Numbered from the stretch's first letter, positions 54,764 through 63,970 are shown. The stretch: DNA of 64,000 nucleotides from Thermoplasmata archaeon (GCA_023140195.1 JAGLME010000020.1:1-64000); one strand, 5' to 3'. A program made the numbers and translations. The notes: a model not told the origin generated them from the sequence alone.

Positions 54764-55207
54764 TTATGGACCCTTGTCCCCATACAGCGTTCTCATCCAT
54801 TCCGGGATCCTCAGATCCGTTATATCCAGGTTCTTTGGAGTGAGGGGTTTGATGTCCAGGACGGGGGTGCCGTTGTAGAAGTCTAGATCGGATACCTTGA
54901 GCATCGTCCCATCTCTCGATAGGAGCTTGACGACCGTAACACCGATGGGGTTGGGCCTGTGCGGCGTCCTCGTGGCGAACACCCCCACTTCCGGCAGGTC
55001 CTTCATTCCCCTGGGGTGCACCCTTGGTGAGTAGCCCTCGACCTCATGCAGCCATCCGACGACAACTATGTGCGAGAAACCCTCTATGCCGTCCAGGAGA
55101 GGTTCGAACTCCTCCTTCAGGACGACCTCTGACTCGATCCCCTTCCATGAATCTACCTTTCCATCCCCCACATCATTCCGAACATGACCTATTGGCTCGA
55201 TGACAAT
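54764..55207 (-). CDS. TrmO/TsaA-like tRNA methyltransferase, non-canonical start
   Basis: The body (DGIEGFSHIVVVGWLHEVEG, RTPHRPNPIGVTVVKLL, LDIKPLTP) is that of TrmO, which methylates t6A37 in tRNA using SAM. The only standard start is the GTG at 55171, but the conserved first strand IEPIGHVRND is encoded upstream of it in the same frame (55172-55204), with no ATG, GTG or TTG before the next stop. I extend it to an ATT at 55205-55207 as a minimal guess; an AAGGAGGT Shine-Dalgarno lies further upstream. A non-standard start codon or a base error is likely. First gene of the run to DUF99. Confidence 0.72.
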   Translation of the reverse strand: MVIEPIGHVRNDVGDGKVDSWKGIESEVVLKEEFEPLLDGIEGFSHIVVVGWLHEVEGYSPRVHPRGMKDLPEVGVFATRTPHRPNPIGVTVVKLLSRDGTMLKVSDLDFYNGTPVLDIKPLTPKNLDITDLRIPEWMRTLYGDKGP

Positions 55208-55320
55208 GGCACCGTTCGACGTCGTCTCAACCTCCTTACCAGCAGATTCCCTTCATCCTCCTAAAGGTTTGGTAGAAGCAAGTGTAAAATACAAATCAGG
55301 CTATCACGACTTCGAGAGAA

Positions 55321-57108
55321 GTGTACGGACATTGGGGCAGACTTCTGAGGATAGACCTGACGAATTCTGAGGTCCATACCGAAGGGATCGACGAGAACAT
55401 CATTACATCTTACATGGGCGCGAAAGGGATCGGTGCCTATTATTTCTGCAGGGAATCCAAGCAGGGTGCGGACCCGCTGTCTCCCGAGAACATTCTGATC
55501 CTCTCCACGGGCCCTTTCCAGGGGACCGCCATTCCCAGCACGGGCAGGTTCGCGGCCGTGACCAAGTCGCCTCTGTCGGGCATATTCCTGGATAGTTACT
55601 GCGGGGGACAGTTCGCCCACGCCTTCAAGCGCTGTGGGTACGATCTGGTGATAATCGAAGGAAAGGCGGAGAAGCCGTCCTACGTCTCCATCAAGGACGA
55701 TGACGTCCAGATAATGGACGCCTCCGATCTGTGGGGGAAGACCACCAACGAGACCGAGGACATGCTCAGGGAACGTGAAGGTCCCAAGGTGAGGGTCGTG
55801 TCTGCAGGTCCGGCCGGTGAGAATCTGGTCAAGATTGCATGCCTCATCAGTGATTACCGGAGAAGCGCTGGACGCGGCGGCGCCGGTGCGGTCTTCGGTT
55901 CAAAGAACCTGAAAGCGGTCTGTGCCGAAGGCTCCAAGAAGGTCCCCATTGCAGATGAGCCCTCTCTCAAGGACGTTATCGCCAAGTTCGCCGAGAACGT
56001 CAGAAAGGACCGGGATGGTTGGGATTTCTACGACTACGGTACGGCTGGAATATTGGAGATCGCGAGCGAGAAGGACAGGATACCAACCAGGAACTATCAG
56101 CAGGCGGAGTTCGAAGGGGCCAAGGACATTGGCGCTGAGGCTATCCACGACAAGTACGACGTGAACATGGTTCCTTGCTGCGTATGCATGATCAAATGCC
56201 AGGGTGATCTTGCCGATGGAAGGGAGAAGCCGGAATACGAGACGCTGGCAATGCTCGGCTCCAACTGCGGCATACGGGACCTGGACCACATCATTGAAGG
56301 CAACATTCTCTGCAATCAGCTGGGCCTGGACACCATCTCAACCGGAGGGGTGATAGGATTCGCCACCGAATGCTCCCAGAAAGGTCTCATAGACGAGAAG
56401 CTGGAGTTCGGAAATGGGGAGCAGTTGCTGGAACTCATCCCAAAGATCGCACAAAGGGAGGGAATCGGGGACGTTCTCGCCGAGGGAACGCGAGGTGCGG
56501 CTGAGAGGATAGGCAAAGGTTCCGAGAAACTCGCTGTACACGTCAAGGGTCTGGAAATACCTGCGTGGGATCCCCGCGGTAAGTTGGGTCACGGCCTGGC
56601 CTACATGACCGCGGATATCGGTGGGTCGCATCTCAGGGAGATGTACGGTTCCAAGAAGATACCAAACACATCTGCACTGGAAATCGTGGACGACCTGGCG
56701 GCCAGCCAGGACATGAATGTCATGCGGGATAACCTGATAGTCTGCACCTTCGCGCTCGGGACGTTTGATGAAGACCTGAGAAGACAGGCATACGAAGCGG
56801 TCACCGGAAGGCAGTTCACTGCATTGATGGAGAGAGAGATCGGAAACCGGGTATGGACCTTGACAAGGCTGTACAACTTGCGTGAGGGTATTGGCAGAGA
56901 GGACGATCGTCCATCCTACCGACACAGGTTCGATCCTTTGCCTTCGGGCGTCGCAGAAGGTTGCACTTCATTCGAATCAGAGGATGACATGGAAGCATCC
57001 CTGGACGCGTACTACAGGTTCAGGGGTTGGGACATGGAAGGCGTTCCCACGAGAGAGACCGTCATCGGCCTGGGGCTAAGCTGGGTCCAGGATGCAAAAG
57101 TAGATTAA
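55321..57108 (+). CDS. aor: Aldehyde:ferredoxin oxidoreductase (tungsten enzyme)
   Basis: 595 residues, GTG start. It has the family opening GHWGRLLRIDLT, pterin-binding SAGPAGENLVKIA and RSAGRGGAGAVFGSKNLKA, 4Fe-4S cysteines in CCVCMIKC with a fourth Cys in NLIVCTFALG, and a second pterin motif LGHGLAYMTADIGGSH. It oxidises aldehydes to acids with ferredoxin in the cytoplasm, often in amino-acid or sugar fermentation, consistent with a protein-degrading lifestyle suggested by the giant protease. Monocistronic. Confidence 0.94.
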   Translation: MYGHWGRLLRIDLTNSEVHTEGIDENIITSYMGAKGIGAYYFCRESKQGADPLSPENILILSTGPFQGTAIPSTGRFAAVTKSPLSGIFLDSYCGGQFAHAFKRCGYDLVIIEGKAEKPSYVSIKDDDVQIMDASDLWGKTTNETEDMLREREGPKVRVVSAGPAGENLVKIACLISDYRRSAGRGGAGAVFGSKNLKAVCAEGSKKVPIADEPSLKDVIAKFAENVRKDRDGWDFYDYGTAGILEIASEKDRIPTRNYQQAEFEGAKDIGAEAIHDKYDVNMVPCCVCMIKCQGDLADGREKPEYETLAMLGSNCGIRDLDHIIEGNILCNQLGLDTISTGGVIGFATECSQKGLIDEKLEFGNGEQLLELIPKIAQREGIGDVLAEGTRGAAERIGKGSEKLAVHVKGLEIPAWDPRGKLGHGLAYMTADIGGSHLREMYGSKKIPNTSALEIVDDLAASQDMNVMRDNLIVCTFALGTFDEDLRRQAYEAVTGRQFTALMEREIGNRVWTLTRLYNLREGIGREDDRPSYRHRFDPLPSGVAEGCTSFESEDDMEASLDAYYRFRGWDMEGVPTRETVIGLGLSWVQDAKVD

Positions 57109-57133
57109 TCCGCCCTGTCTTGGTAGGATTCCA

Positions 57134-58030
57134 ATGGCAGAGAACAAGAACACTGGAGGAGTCTTCAGCAAGTTGAAGATTGCCATAGTTCTCACCCTCG
57201 TGATTCTAGTCATAGAGATAATCGGAGCGTTCATTTCCGGCAGTCTCGCCTTGTTCAGTGATGCTGGCCACGTCTTCATGGACGTTACCGCTCTGGTCCT
57301 GTCGTTGGGCGCCCTGAGCATTGCCATGCGCCCCTCCACTCACGATGCCACTTTCGGCCATCACCGCGTCGAGATCGTAGTTGCCCTTGTCAACGCCGTC
57401 GCCCTCTTCTTCCTTTCACTTTTCATCCTCTACAACGCATACCTTCGATTTGCCAGCCCACCCGAAGTGAAGTCGATGGAGATGTTGATCGTTGCCCTGA
57501 TCGGGTTCTCCGTGAATCTGTACGTTGCATGGAACCTTCATGGATATCACGACCTGAACGTCAGGTCGGCCTATCTTCACGTCTTTGGGGACCTCATTGC
57601 GTCGGTTGCAGTGATAATCGGTGCGGTGGTCATAGCGCTCACAGGGCAGTTCTGGGTGGACCCCGCGGCAAGCGTCATTATCGCTGGCATAATACTCTCC
57701 AGGTGTCTCAGGCTGATGAAAGAGTCGGGCGACATTCTGTTGGAGAAGACCCCCAAACACATCAATCTGGACGACCTCAAGTCCGAGATCCTGAATGTGG
57801 ACGGTGTGGATGATGTTCACGATCTTCATGTCTGGAGCATATGCTCTAACGTTCACGCGATCACGTGCCACATAGTCGTCAAACCAGAACGCCTGCAGGA
57901 ATCCTCCGACCTCATCAGGAAGATGAACACGCTGGTCTCTGAAGGGTACCGGATCGGGCATGCCACTTTTCAGGTCGAGTGCGAGGTCTGTGACGAAACA
58001 TGCGAACTCCCCCACATCGAGGGTCATTAG
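57134..58030 (+). CDS. Cation diffusion facilitator (zinc/divalent metal exporter)
   Basis: 298 residues, six membrane helices. The metal site is seen in helix 2 (SLALFSDAGHVFMD; D43, H46, D50) and helix 5 (HVFGDLIAS). A cytoplasmic ferredoxin-like domain (about 205-285) contains GVDDVHDLHVWSI. It exchanges Zn or similar metals for protons. It starts 25 bp after aor. Confidence 0.92.
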   Translation: MAENKNTGGVFSKLKIAIVLTLVILVIEIIGAFISGSLALFSDAGHVFMDVTALVLSLGALSIAMRPSTHDATFGHHRVEIVVALVNAVALFFLSLFILYNAYLRFASPPEVKSMEMLIVALIGFSVNLYVAWNLHGYHDLNVRSAYLHVFGDLIASVAVIIGAVVIALTGQFWVDPAASVIIAGIILSRCLRLMKESGDILLEKTPKHINLDDLKSEILNVDGVDDVHDLHVWSICSNVHAITCHIVVKPERLQESSDLIRKMNTLVSEGYRIGHATFQVECEVCDETCELPHIEGH

Positions 58031-58072
58031 TTCGGAAAATTGCATATCCTCGATGACCCATTCCTGTTCGTG

Positions 58073-58417
58073 GTGGATGAAGACACCTTGATTGCGGATC
58101 TGAAGAAATCCGTTTCGGAGTTCGTGAATGAGAGGGACTGGGAGAAGTTCCACAACCCGAAGGACCTTGCCATATCGCTCTCCATTGAGAGCGGGGAGCT
58201 TCTGGAACTGTTCCAATGGAAGAACCAGGAAGACATTGACATCCAGAGAGATGAAGTTGCGGACAAGGTCAGGGAAGAGCTGGCCGACGTTGTGATCTAT
58301 GCTCTGAGCCTCGCCAATGCAACGAACATAGACATATCTGAAGCCGTCCTGGGGAAGATCAAGAAGAACGAAGACAAGTACCCGGTCAATGAATGGAAAG
58401 GAAAGGCCTGGCTGTAG
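58073..58417 (+). CDS. MazG-like nucleotide pyrophosphohydrolase
   Basis: 114 residues from the GTG at 58073 (a GTG just before it and a TTG at 58040 are alternatives). RDWEKFHNPKDLAISLSIES, then GELLELFQW and EELADVVIYAL provide the Glu/Asp magnesium ligands of the all-alpha NTP-PPase fold, closest in pattern to the dCTPase DCTPP1/RS21-C6 group. It probably cleans non-canonical or excess nucleotides. 42 bp after the CDF gene. Confidence 0.87.
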   Translation: MDEDTLIADLKKSVSEFVNERDWEKFHNPKDLAISLSIESGELLELFQWKNQEDIDIQRDEVADKVREELADVVIYALSLANATNIDISEAVLGKIKKNEDKYPVNEWKGKAWL

Positions 58418-58449
58418 TCAGCACCCATCAAAAGGAAGACGGGTCCCTC

Positions 58450-59202
58450 TCACTCATCAGGAAAGCATTCTCTCTTGAGTTCTCTGTAGGCAAGGTCGGA
58501 CAGCGTCTTGAGGTTCTCGATATCTTCTATGTTGTATCTCTCTAGGATGTCAAGGGCGTTCTTATCGCCCCTAAGATGCCTTTTCCAGAGGATGACCGCG
58601 TCGTAACCGCTCAGACCGTCGGTTTCCTCGCTCCTCGCGATGCCCACCTGCTTCTCGATGCCCTTCAGACCCCCGCGGTATCCAAGCCTCCTCAGGGGGT
58701 ACATTATGTCAATGTGTATCTGGTGCAATCTCAGGTCCGGAAAGGCGGACTGGATGAACGGAATGTCGAATCTTGCTCCGTTGTAAGTGACAATGCTCTT
58801 GAATTTCCTGATCTCGCTGGGGAACTGGCGGAGGTTCCTTCCCCTGGTGAACACCTTCGATTCTTCCCCGTCGTAAACGCCGATCATGGTGATGTAATGC
58901 CTCTCGTTGCTCAGTCCCGTGGTCTCGATGTCGAGGAACGCGACCGAATCCTGGAACTCGTTGTACGCCCTCCACAGCTCCCTCCGTGGGATCTTGTCGA
59001 CGAAGTAGTGATGGTTCTTATTGTCCAAGTGCTTCTTGGATTCCTTGACGTAGCTCCGGACGAACTGTTTGGTGCGTCCTTGAAAGGGTACGACCTCCTC
59101 ATTGTCCAAGAAATCGTCCCAGCTGATGATCCCCTCATCCCACAATCTCCTCTCGGTCTGATCGCCTATGCCAGGTATGTGGACGAAGGTGTTCCTCAAC
59201 AT
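58450..59202 (-). CDS. DEDD 3'-5' exonuclease (YprB-like, RNase H fold)
   Basis: 250 residues. An N-terminal helix-hairpin-helix-like segment (FVHIPGIGDQTERRLWDEGI) precedes the exonuclease domain with Exo I FLDIETTGL, Exo II VTYNGARFDIPFI, a DIMYPLRRLG helix and Exo III YNIEDIENL. It matches the YprB/ribonuclease H-like nucleases of archaea and bacteria; the substrate is not known. Convergent with the MazG-like gene. Confidence 0.85.
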   Translation of the reverse strand: MLRNTFVHIPGIGDQTERRLWDEGIISWDDFLDNEEVVPFQGRTKQFVRSYVKESKKHLDNKNHHYFVDKIPRRELWRAYNEFQDSVAFLDIETTGLSNERHYITMIGVYDGEESKVFTRGRNLRQFPSEIRKFKSIVTYNGARFDIPFIQSAFPDLRLHQIHIDIMYPLRRLGYRGGLKGIEKQVGIARSEETDGLSGYDAVILWKRHLRGDKNALDILERYNIEDIENLKTLSDLAYRELKRECFPDE

Positions 59203-59311
59203 TGATTACCAGCGGTACTGACAATCTCTCTCGGCTTACTTAACCGTTTTCTCCAACGTTCCTACTTGATCAGAAAGAAAACCATAATACCACTAGGTCG
59301 ATTCACTGACG

Positions 59312-61240
59312 ATGTTCGAGCTCAAGGCCAGGGATGGTCTGGGAAGGATCGGTTCATTGAGGACCAGGCACGGAACCGTCGAGACCCCAACCCTCCTGCC
59401 GGTCATCAACCCCAACATAATAACCATCGCGCCGAAAGAAATGAGCAAGAAGTTCGGGACATCGGCCATAATCACCAATTCATATGTCATCAACAAGAGC
59501 AAGGGGCTTAGGGAGAAGGCCCTCTCCAAAGGGGTGCACGCGCTACTCGACTTCAACGGACCTATCATGACGGATTCGGGTACCTTCCAGTCACACGTTT
59601 ACGGCGATGTTTCGGTCACCAATGAAGAGATCGTTGGCTTTCAGAGGGACATCGGTTCGGACATCGGTTCGATTCTGGACGTATTCTCGGAGCCGTTCAT
59701 CTCCAAGAGGAAAGCGCGGAAGGACATAGAAGATACAATAGTGAGAGCGGAAGAGGCAGTGGAGATAAAGAAGAAGATGTTCTTGGCAGGCGGGATTCAA
59801 GGATCCACATACCCGGACCTCAGGGAAGAATGCGCTTCCAGAATGTCCAACATAGACATTGACGTGAACGCCATTGGCGGTGTCGTCCCGTTGATGGAGA
59901 CCTACAAGTTCTCCGATCTCGCTGATGTCGTCCTCTCCGTAAAGAGAGGTCTGTCCCCCCAAAAGCCGGTGCACCTGTACGGGGCCGGACATCCCATGGT
60001 CTTTGCACTGGCAGCGCTGATGGGATGCGACATGTTCGATTCTTCCTCCTATGCGAAATACGCCAAGGACGGAAGGATGATGTTCCCCGACGGCACCAGA
60101 CGGGCGAAGGACCTGGTGCATCAGATATGTCATTGTCCCGTGTGCGACAGTTTCACCCCCGAGGAGCTCAGCAAGGACAAGGTCGCGATTGCGGAACACA
60201 ACCTCCACTCCAGCTACAACGAGATACGGACGATAAAGCAGGCTATACATGAAGGGAGCCTGTGGGAACTGGTCGAGAGAAGATGCAGCCTTCATCCGGA
60301 CATGCTCTCCGCACTTCGCAAACTGCGGGAATACACCGACTACATTGAGAGATTCGAGCCCACCAGCAAGAGGAGCTCATTCTACTTCACGTCGTACGAG
60401 TCCCTTCACAGACCGCTGATCGTCAGGTACAATTCGAGGTTGAAGGAGAGGTTCACGCCTGCGACCAAGCGTATCGCCGTCGTTCTTCCGGAGACCAGCA
60501 AGCCGTACGGCATGGCATTCAGAGATGAGGTCGCAGACATCAGGAGCAAGGCGGATGCCGCTATCATCGTCGAATCGGTTCTCGGCCCCGTTCCCCTGGA
60601 ACTCGACGAGATGTATCCGCTGGCCCAATCGCTCGTTCCAATGCTGCTCAGCGCCGAGACCGCGAAACTGATGAGAAAGCGCACCGATGATTTCCTTGAC
60701 CATATCGGCTTTGAGAAGGTCGTGCGCTGGACGAGGAGGAGACCGACGAATCTGAACGAACTTCCATCAAAACCCGTGAAAAGGGATCCGGACATCCTCA
60801 AGCTGAGAGCGATCGCGGACATGCAGTTCGAGAAGGGAGCGGGAAAAGCCCTGATCAAACGCGGTGTTGAACTGACCAAATCCAAGAAGACAGGCAGGAT
60901 ACGCAACGTTCTGCACGAAGGAAGGCATCTGCTGTCATTGAGAGCAAGGGACGGCCTTTTCACCCTCAAAGCGGAAGGAGCCAGGATTCTCCACAAGAAG
61001 TTCAAGAAACCGAGATTGCGCGTGGTGGTCCAGAGCGACACGGCGGTGTTCAACCGGGAAGGGAAGAACGTTTTCGCCAAGTTCGTCAAAGAGTGTGATG
61101 AAGGTCTGAGGCCCCGGGACGAGGTCCTGGTCGTGAACGAGGATGATGAACTGGTCGCCGTGGCAAGGGCATTGATGAACAGGGAAGAGATGCTCGCTTT
61201 CTCAAAGGGAATAGCAGCACGGGTCAGGGAAGGGATCTAG
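59312..61240 (+). CDS. tgtA: Archaeosine tRNA-guanine transglycosylase TgtA
   Basis: 642 residues. The catalytic domain has nucleophile Asp88 (MTDSGTFQSH), GVHALLDF, LAGGIQGSTYPDLRE, VHLYGAGHPM and a Cys-x-Cys-x2-Cys...His zinc site (CHCPVCDSF). Archaea-specific C-terminal domains follow, ending in a PUA domain (about 565-640: VVVQSDTAVFNREGKNVFAKFV). It inserts preQ0 at G15 of tRNA, the first step to archaeosine. It shares CTAG with the convergent Pcc1 stop. Confidence 0.95.
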   Translation: MFELKARDGLGRIGSLRTRHGTVETPTLLPVINPNIITIAPKEMSKKFGTSAIITNSYVINKSKGLREKALSKGVHALLDFNGPIMTDSGTFQSHVYGDVSVTNEEIVGFQRDIGSDIGSILDVFSEPFISKRKARKDIEDTIVRAEEAVEIKKKMFLAGGIQGSTYPDLREECASRMSNIDIDVNAIGGVVPLMETYKFSDLADVVLSVKRGLSPQKPVHLYGAGHPMVFALAALMGCDMFDSSSYAKYAKDGRMMFPDGTRRAKDLVHQICHCPVCDSFTPEELSKDKVAIAEHNLHSSYNEIRTIKQAIHEGSLWELVERRCSLHPDMLSALRKLREYTDYIERFEPTSKRSSFYFTSYESLHRPLIVRYNSRLKERFTPATKRIAVVLPETSKPYGMAFRDEVADIRSKADAAIIVESVLGPVPLELDEMYPLAQSLVPMLLSAETAKLMRKRTDDFLDHIGFEKVVRWTRRRPTNLNELPSKPVKRDPDILKLRAIADMQFEKGAGKALIKRGVELTKSKKTGRIRNVLHEGRHLLSLRARDGLFTLKAEGARILHKKFKKPRLRVVVQSDTAVFNREGKNVFAKFVKECDEGLRPRDEVLVVNEDDELVAVARALMNREEMLAFSKGIAARVREGI

Positions 61241-61458
61241 GCCTCGGCAATCTTCTCGGCAATAGTTATACAGGATAGGTAATCGTCCAGTGTGTGCAAA
61301 AGGGATTTCAGGCTCTTCGCCTTGATCTTGGATATTATCCTGCTGCCATCCACAACCGCTTCCACGTAGCCGTAGTTGTCAACATCCACCGTCTTCAGTA
61401 TGTGCTTCGCCTTCTCTTCATCCGGGTAGATGAACTCAAGGGTGCATGTCACGTCCAT
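61237..61458 (-). CDS. pcc1: KEOPS complex subunit Pcc1
   Basis: 73 residues: CTLEFIYPDEEKAKHILKTV, DNYGYVEAVVDGS and SLLHTLDDYLSCITIAE follow the Pcc1 pattern, including the Asp-Asp near the C-terminus. Pcc1 dimerises KEOPS, which makes the t6A37 modification in tRNA. Nearby TrmO-like and methylthiotransferase genes also act on A37, and TgtA modifies the same molecules. Confidence 0.85.
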   Translation of the reverse strand: MDVTCTLEFIYPDEEKAKHILKTVDVDNYGYVEAVVDGSRIISKIKAKSLKSLLHTLDDYLSCITIAEKIAEA

Positions 61459-61531
61459 GGCATGTCTGAAATGCGCTTTCGCCTAATAAATCATGGCAAA
61501 TAGTTTAGAGAAGTTCAACTTATCCTGCATC

Positions 61532-62050
61532 ATGGAGCTGAAGGAGGCCATCCTTGGGAGAAGGAGCATCAGGAGGTTTGGCGATGGGAACGTACCCGAG
61601 GAGGTCGTGACCGAGCTGATCGAACTGGGGCATGCGGCTCCATCCGCAGGTAATCTCCAGGCAAGGGATTTCGTTGTTGTCAGGGACCAGAAGACCAAGG
61701 ACGGTCTTGCACTGGCCGCCCATGGTCAGGACTTCATTGCAGAAGCTCCGGTCGTCATTGTCGTCTGCGCCAACATGGACAGGATCATGCATTACGGGAA
61801 AAGGGGCATCACTCTCTATTGTCTCCAAGACTGTGCGGCAGCCATTCAGAACATGCTCCTCGCGATCCACGATATGGGTCTCGGATGCGTATGGGTGGGG
61901 GCGTTCGATGAGTCCAAGGCCAGCAATACTCTGGAGCTTCCAGGGCACATCAGGCCTGTAGCGATTCTCCCAATCGGGGAACCTGTCTCTCAACCGGCGG
62001 CAAGGAAACGGATTCCAGTTGGAGATTTGGTCCATTACGAGAAATGGTGA
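61532..62050 (+). CDS. Nitroreductase-family FMN oxidoreductase
   Basis: 172 residues from the ATG at 61532; an ATG at 61493 adds 13 residues, but the TATA-like taataaa next to it argues for the later start. FMN-binding RRSIRRFG and APSAGNLQ at the N-terminus, QDCAAAIQNMLLAIHDMGLGCVWVG and ILPIGEP are typical. NAD(P)H-dependent reduction of an unidentified substrate. Overlaps the small membrane gene by 7 nt. Confidence 0.9.
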   Translation: MELKEAILGRRSIRRFGDGNVPEEVVTELIELGHAAPSAGNLQARDFVVVRDQKTKDGLALAAHGQDFIAEAPVVIVVCANMDRIMHYGKRGITLYCLQDCAAAIQNMLLAIHDMGLGCVWVGAFDESKASNTLELPGHIRPVAILPIGEPVSQPAARKRIPVGDLVHYEKW

Positions 62051-62235
62051 ACATGGCATTCAAGTACAGTAAGATAGGGGTGATCGTTGCCGTTCTGGTA
62101 CTTCTTCCAGCAACATTGATCTTGTCCATCACCTCTCCCTTCGGCTCAACTGGGGTCCTTCTTACCCTGTTGCTGTGGATTCTGATACCAGTCGTCATAG
62201 CAAAGATGTACTGGCAGTACAAGAACATAGAGTAG
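62044..62235 (+). CDS. Small two-span membrane protein, 63 residues
   Basis: Starts at an ATG overlapping the nitroreductase stop, or at the ATG three codons later (62053). Two hydrophobic helices (about 11-31 and 36-54) leave very short ends (basic and KNIE). Coupled to the nitroreductase; possibly its membrane tether, but nothing specific is recognised. Confidence 0.5.
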   Translation: MVNMAFKYSKIGVIVAVLVLLPATLILSITSPFGSTGVLLTLLLWILIPVVIAKMYWQYKNIE

Positions 62236-62244
62236 AGCCCTTGC

Positions 62245-63489
62245 TCAAGCAAGCTCCGCTTTGAGACATGCATCGGTGGCGGAAACGATCTTCACATCGT
62301 AGAATGAACCCAACGGAAGATCTCCTGGAAGGACCACAGGGCGGTAGCTGTCGGTTCTGGCCATGCTCGTTCCCGGTTTCAAACGTTCCGTCGTCATGAC
62401 TCTGAAGGCGGAGCCAACCAGGGACTCTTTCTTCTCCAGGCTCATACCCAATCTCAGTCTCGTCAGTTCCCTCGATCTTTCCTTCGATTCCCAGCCGGGG
62501 ACCTTCTTGTCCATGTTGAACGCCTCAGTCCCCTCCCTCGCGGAGAACCTGGTCACGTTGATGCTGTCAGGTCGAACTTCTTTCATTAGGTCTAGGGACG
62601 CCTGGAATTGCTCCTGCGTCTCGCCCGGGAAACCGGTGATGATGTCGGTGGATATCGATGGATTCGGAAACTTGGACCTGAAATCCTCGCAGATATCTAT
62701 GAAGTCCTTGACCGAGTACCTCCTTCGCATACTTCTCAGGAGATCGTCGTCCCCGCTCTGGACGGGCAAATGGAGGAACTTGTATACCTTGTCCGAGTCA
62801 AATGCCCTGATGGTTTCCGCAAGAACTGGCTTGAGATTGGTGATGTTCGCCATTCCAATTCTTATTCTGAACTCTCCGTCAAGTGATGTGATGCGGTTCA
62901 GCAGGTCTGGTAGTGAAGAATCATTATCTCTTCCATAGGCAGCCGTGTCCTGTGCCGTCAACCTGATTTCCTTGAAGCCTTCAGCCAATCGTCGGGAGAC
63001 CGATGCAGTGATATCTTCTTCCGGGCGGCTCTTCAAAGCCCCTCTGGCAAGCCTCGTAACACAGTAGCTGCATCGTTCGGTACACCCTTGGCCAATGGGA
63101 ACGATCGCATCTATCGAGTTCTCGGGGAGTACTCTATCTGCCGGCTCTCCCGGAGACTTTCCGTCCCCCTCGCCCACCTCGTCCAGTACCTTCTCCAGAT
63201 TCCTCGGGGAGATGAAAACAGCATCTGGATCAACAGCGCTCACCTTCTCCTTCATGATGGACGCCATGCACCCGCCGATGAGAACCCTCTTGTCCTTTTC
63301 CTTCAGTTCCGCGATCCTTTTCAGCATCCTGCGCTCGGTCGATTCTATCACGCAGCAGGTGACAACAAGGGAGGTCTCAGCATCATCAGGTTCAACCACC
63401 TCGTGTCCAGCCCCTTCCAGCAGCTCCTGCATGAACCTGGACTCGCCCTGGTTCAGTGTACAACCGTACGCTTCCACCGAAACTCGCAT
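62245..63489 (-). CDS. tRNA t6A37 methylthiotransferase (e-MtaB/CDKAL1 type)
   Basis: 414 residues from the ATG at 63489 (MRVSVEAYGCTLNQGES), which lies about 25 bp after a TATA-like ctaaaatatg and so is probably leaderless; an ATG at 63522 is the alternative. An N-terminal UPF0004 domain with three cluster cysteines, a radical-SAM CTERCSYC motif (about 137-144) and a C-terminal TRAM domain. It converts t6A37 to ms2t6A37, acting after KEOPS (Pcc1 is encoded nearby). Confidence 0.92.
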   Translation of the reverse strand: MRVSVEAYGCTLNQGESRFMQELLEGAGHEVVEPDDAETSLVVTCCVIESTERRMLKRIAELKEKDKRVLIGGCMASIMKEKVSAVDPDAVFISPRNLEKVLDEVGEGDGKSPGEPADRVLPENSIDAIVPIGQGCTERCSYCVTRLARGALKSRPEEDITASVSRRLAEGFKEIRLTAQDTAAYGRDNDSSLPDLLNRITSLDGEFRIRIGMANITNLKPVLAETIRAFDSDKVYKFLHLPVQSGDDDLLRSMRRRYSVKDFIDICEDFRSKFPNPSISTDIITGFPGETQEQFQASLDLMKEVRPDSINVTRFSAREGTEAFNMDKKVPGWESKERSRELTRLRLGMSLEKKESLVGSAFRVMTTERLKPGTSMARTDSYRPVVLPGDLPLGSFYDVKIVSATDACLKAELA

Positions 63490-63541
63490 CGTCCTACCAT
63501 CCAGAGACGCATATTTTAGCATGACGATACCCACTCGCCAA

Positions 63542-63550
63542 CTTTTATTA
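63542..63550 (+). promoter_or_regulatory. TATA box for the Lys/Ala-rich small protein
   Basis: cttttatta lies about 33 bp upstream of the ATG at 63579; it predicts a very short leader. Confidence 0.5.
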
Positions 63551-63578
63551 ACCCCACGCGTATTCGTTTCCCGGTTCG

Positions 63579-63773
63579 ATGTCCACCATTGATGATGCCA
63601 AAAAGGCGAAGGCTGTAGCGGTCAACAGGGCAAAGGCGGCCAAGCTTCTCGCCAAGTCCGCCAAGATAGAGCTCAAGTCCAAGAAGCTCGAAGCGCGCAT
63701 TCTAAAACTCAAGGCCAAGGCTAAGGACCTCGACAATCGAGCAAAGGAAATACAAAGAGGTGGCGTCGGCTAA
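63579..63773 (+). CDS. Small Lys/Ala-rich helical protein
   Basis: 64 residues, almost entirely Ala, Lys, Leu, Ile, Arg and Asp with a heptad-like spacing (KAAKLLAKSAKIELKSKKLE). Probably one long basic coiled coil that could bind nucleic acid. It has its own TATA box. No family recognised. Confidence 0.55.
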   Translation: MSTIDDAKKAKAVAVNRAKAAKLLAKSAKIELKSKKLEARILKLKAKAKDLDNRAKEIQRGGVG

Positions 63774-63788
63774 GCCCCTTTCTTTCCC

Positions 63789-63932
63789 TTATTCCTCACT
63801 TCCCTCTATTTGAGGGGGCTCTGGAAGTTCATTCTCCAAAGCAAAAATGGTCTCCAGTTCCCATTCGTTAACGAATTGGCAACGAAGCACCAGTGAGAGG
63901 GTATCGCTTTCGGTTTTTATCAGTCTGGCCAT
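63789..63932 (-). CDS. Very small acidic protein, 47 residues
   Basis: Minus-strand frame from the ATG at 63932 to TAA, reading MARLIKTESDTLSLVLRC near the start and acidic at the end (PPQIEGSEE). A TATA box (63971-63977) at the right distance makes expression plausible. No homologue recognised. The rest of the gap to 64000 holds only this promoter. Confidence 0.5.
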   Translation of the reverse strand: MARLIKTESDTLSLVLRCQFVNEWELETIFALENELPEPPQIEGSEE

Positions 63933-63970
63933 GCCCCACAACCTGTTGCGTGTATAGGGGTCCTCAAACT

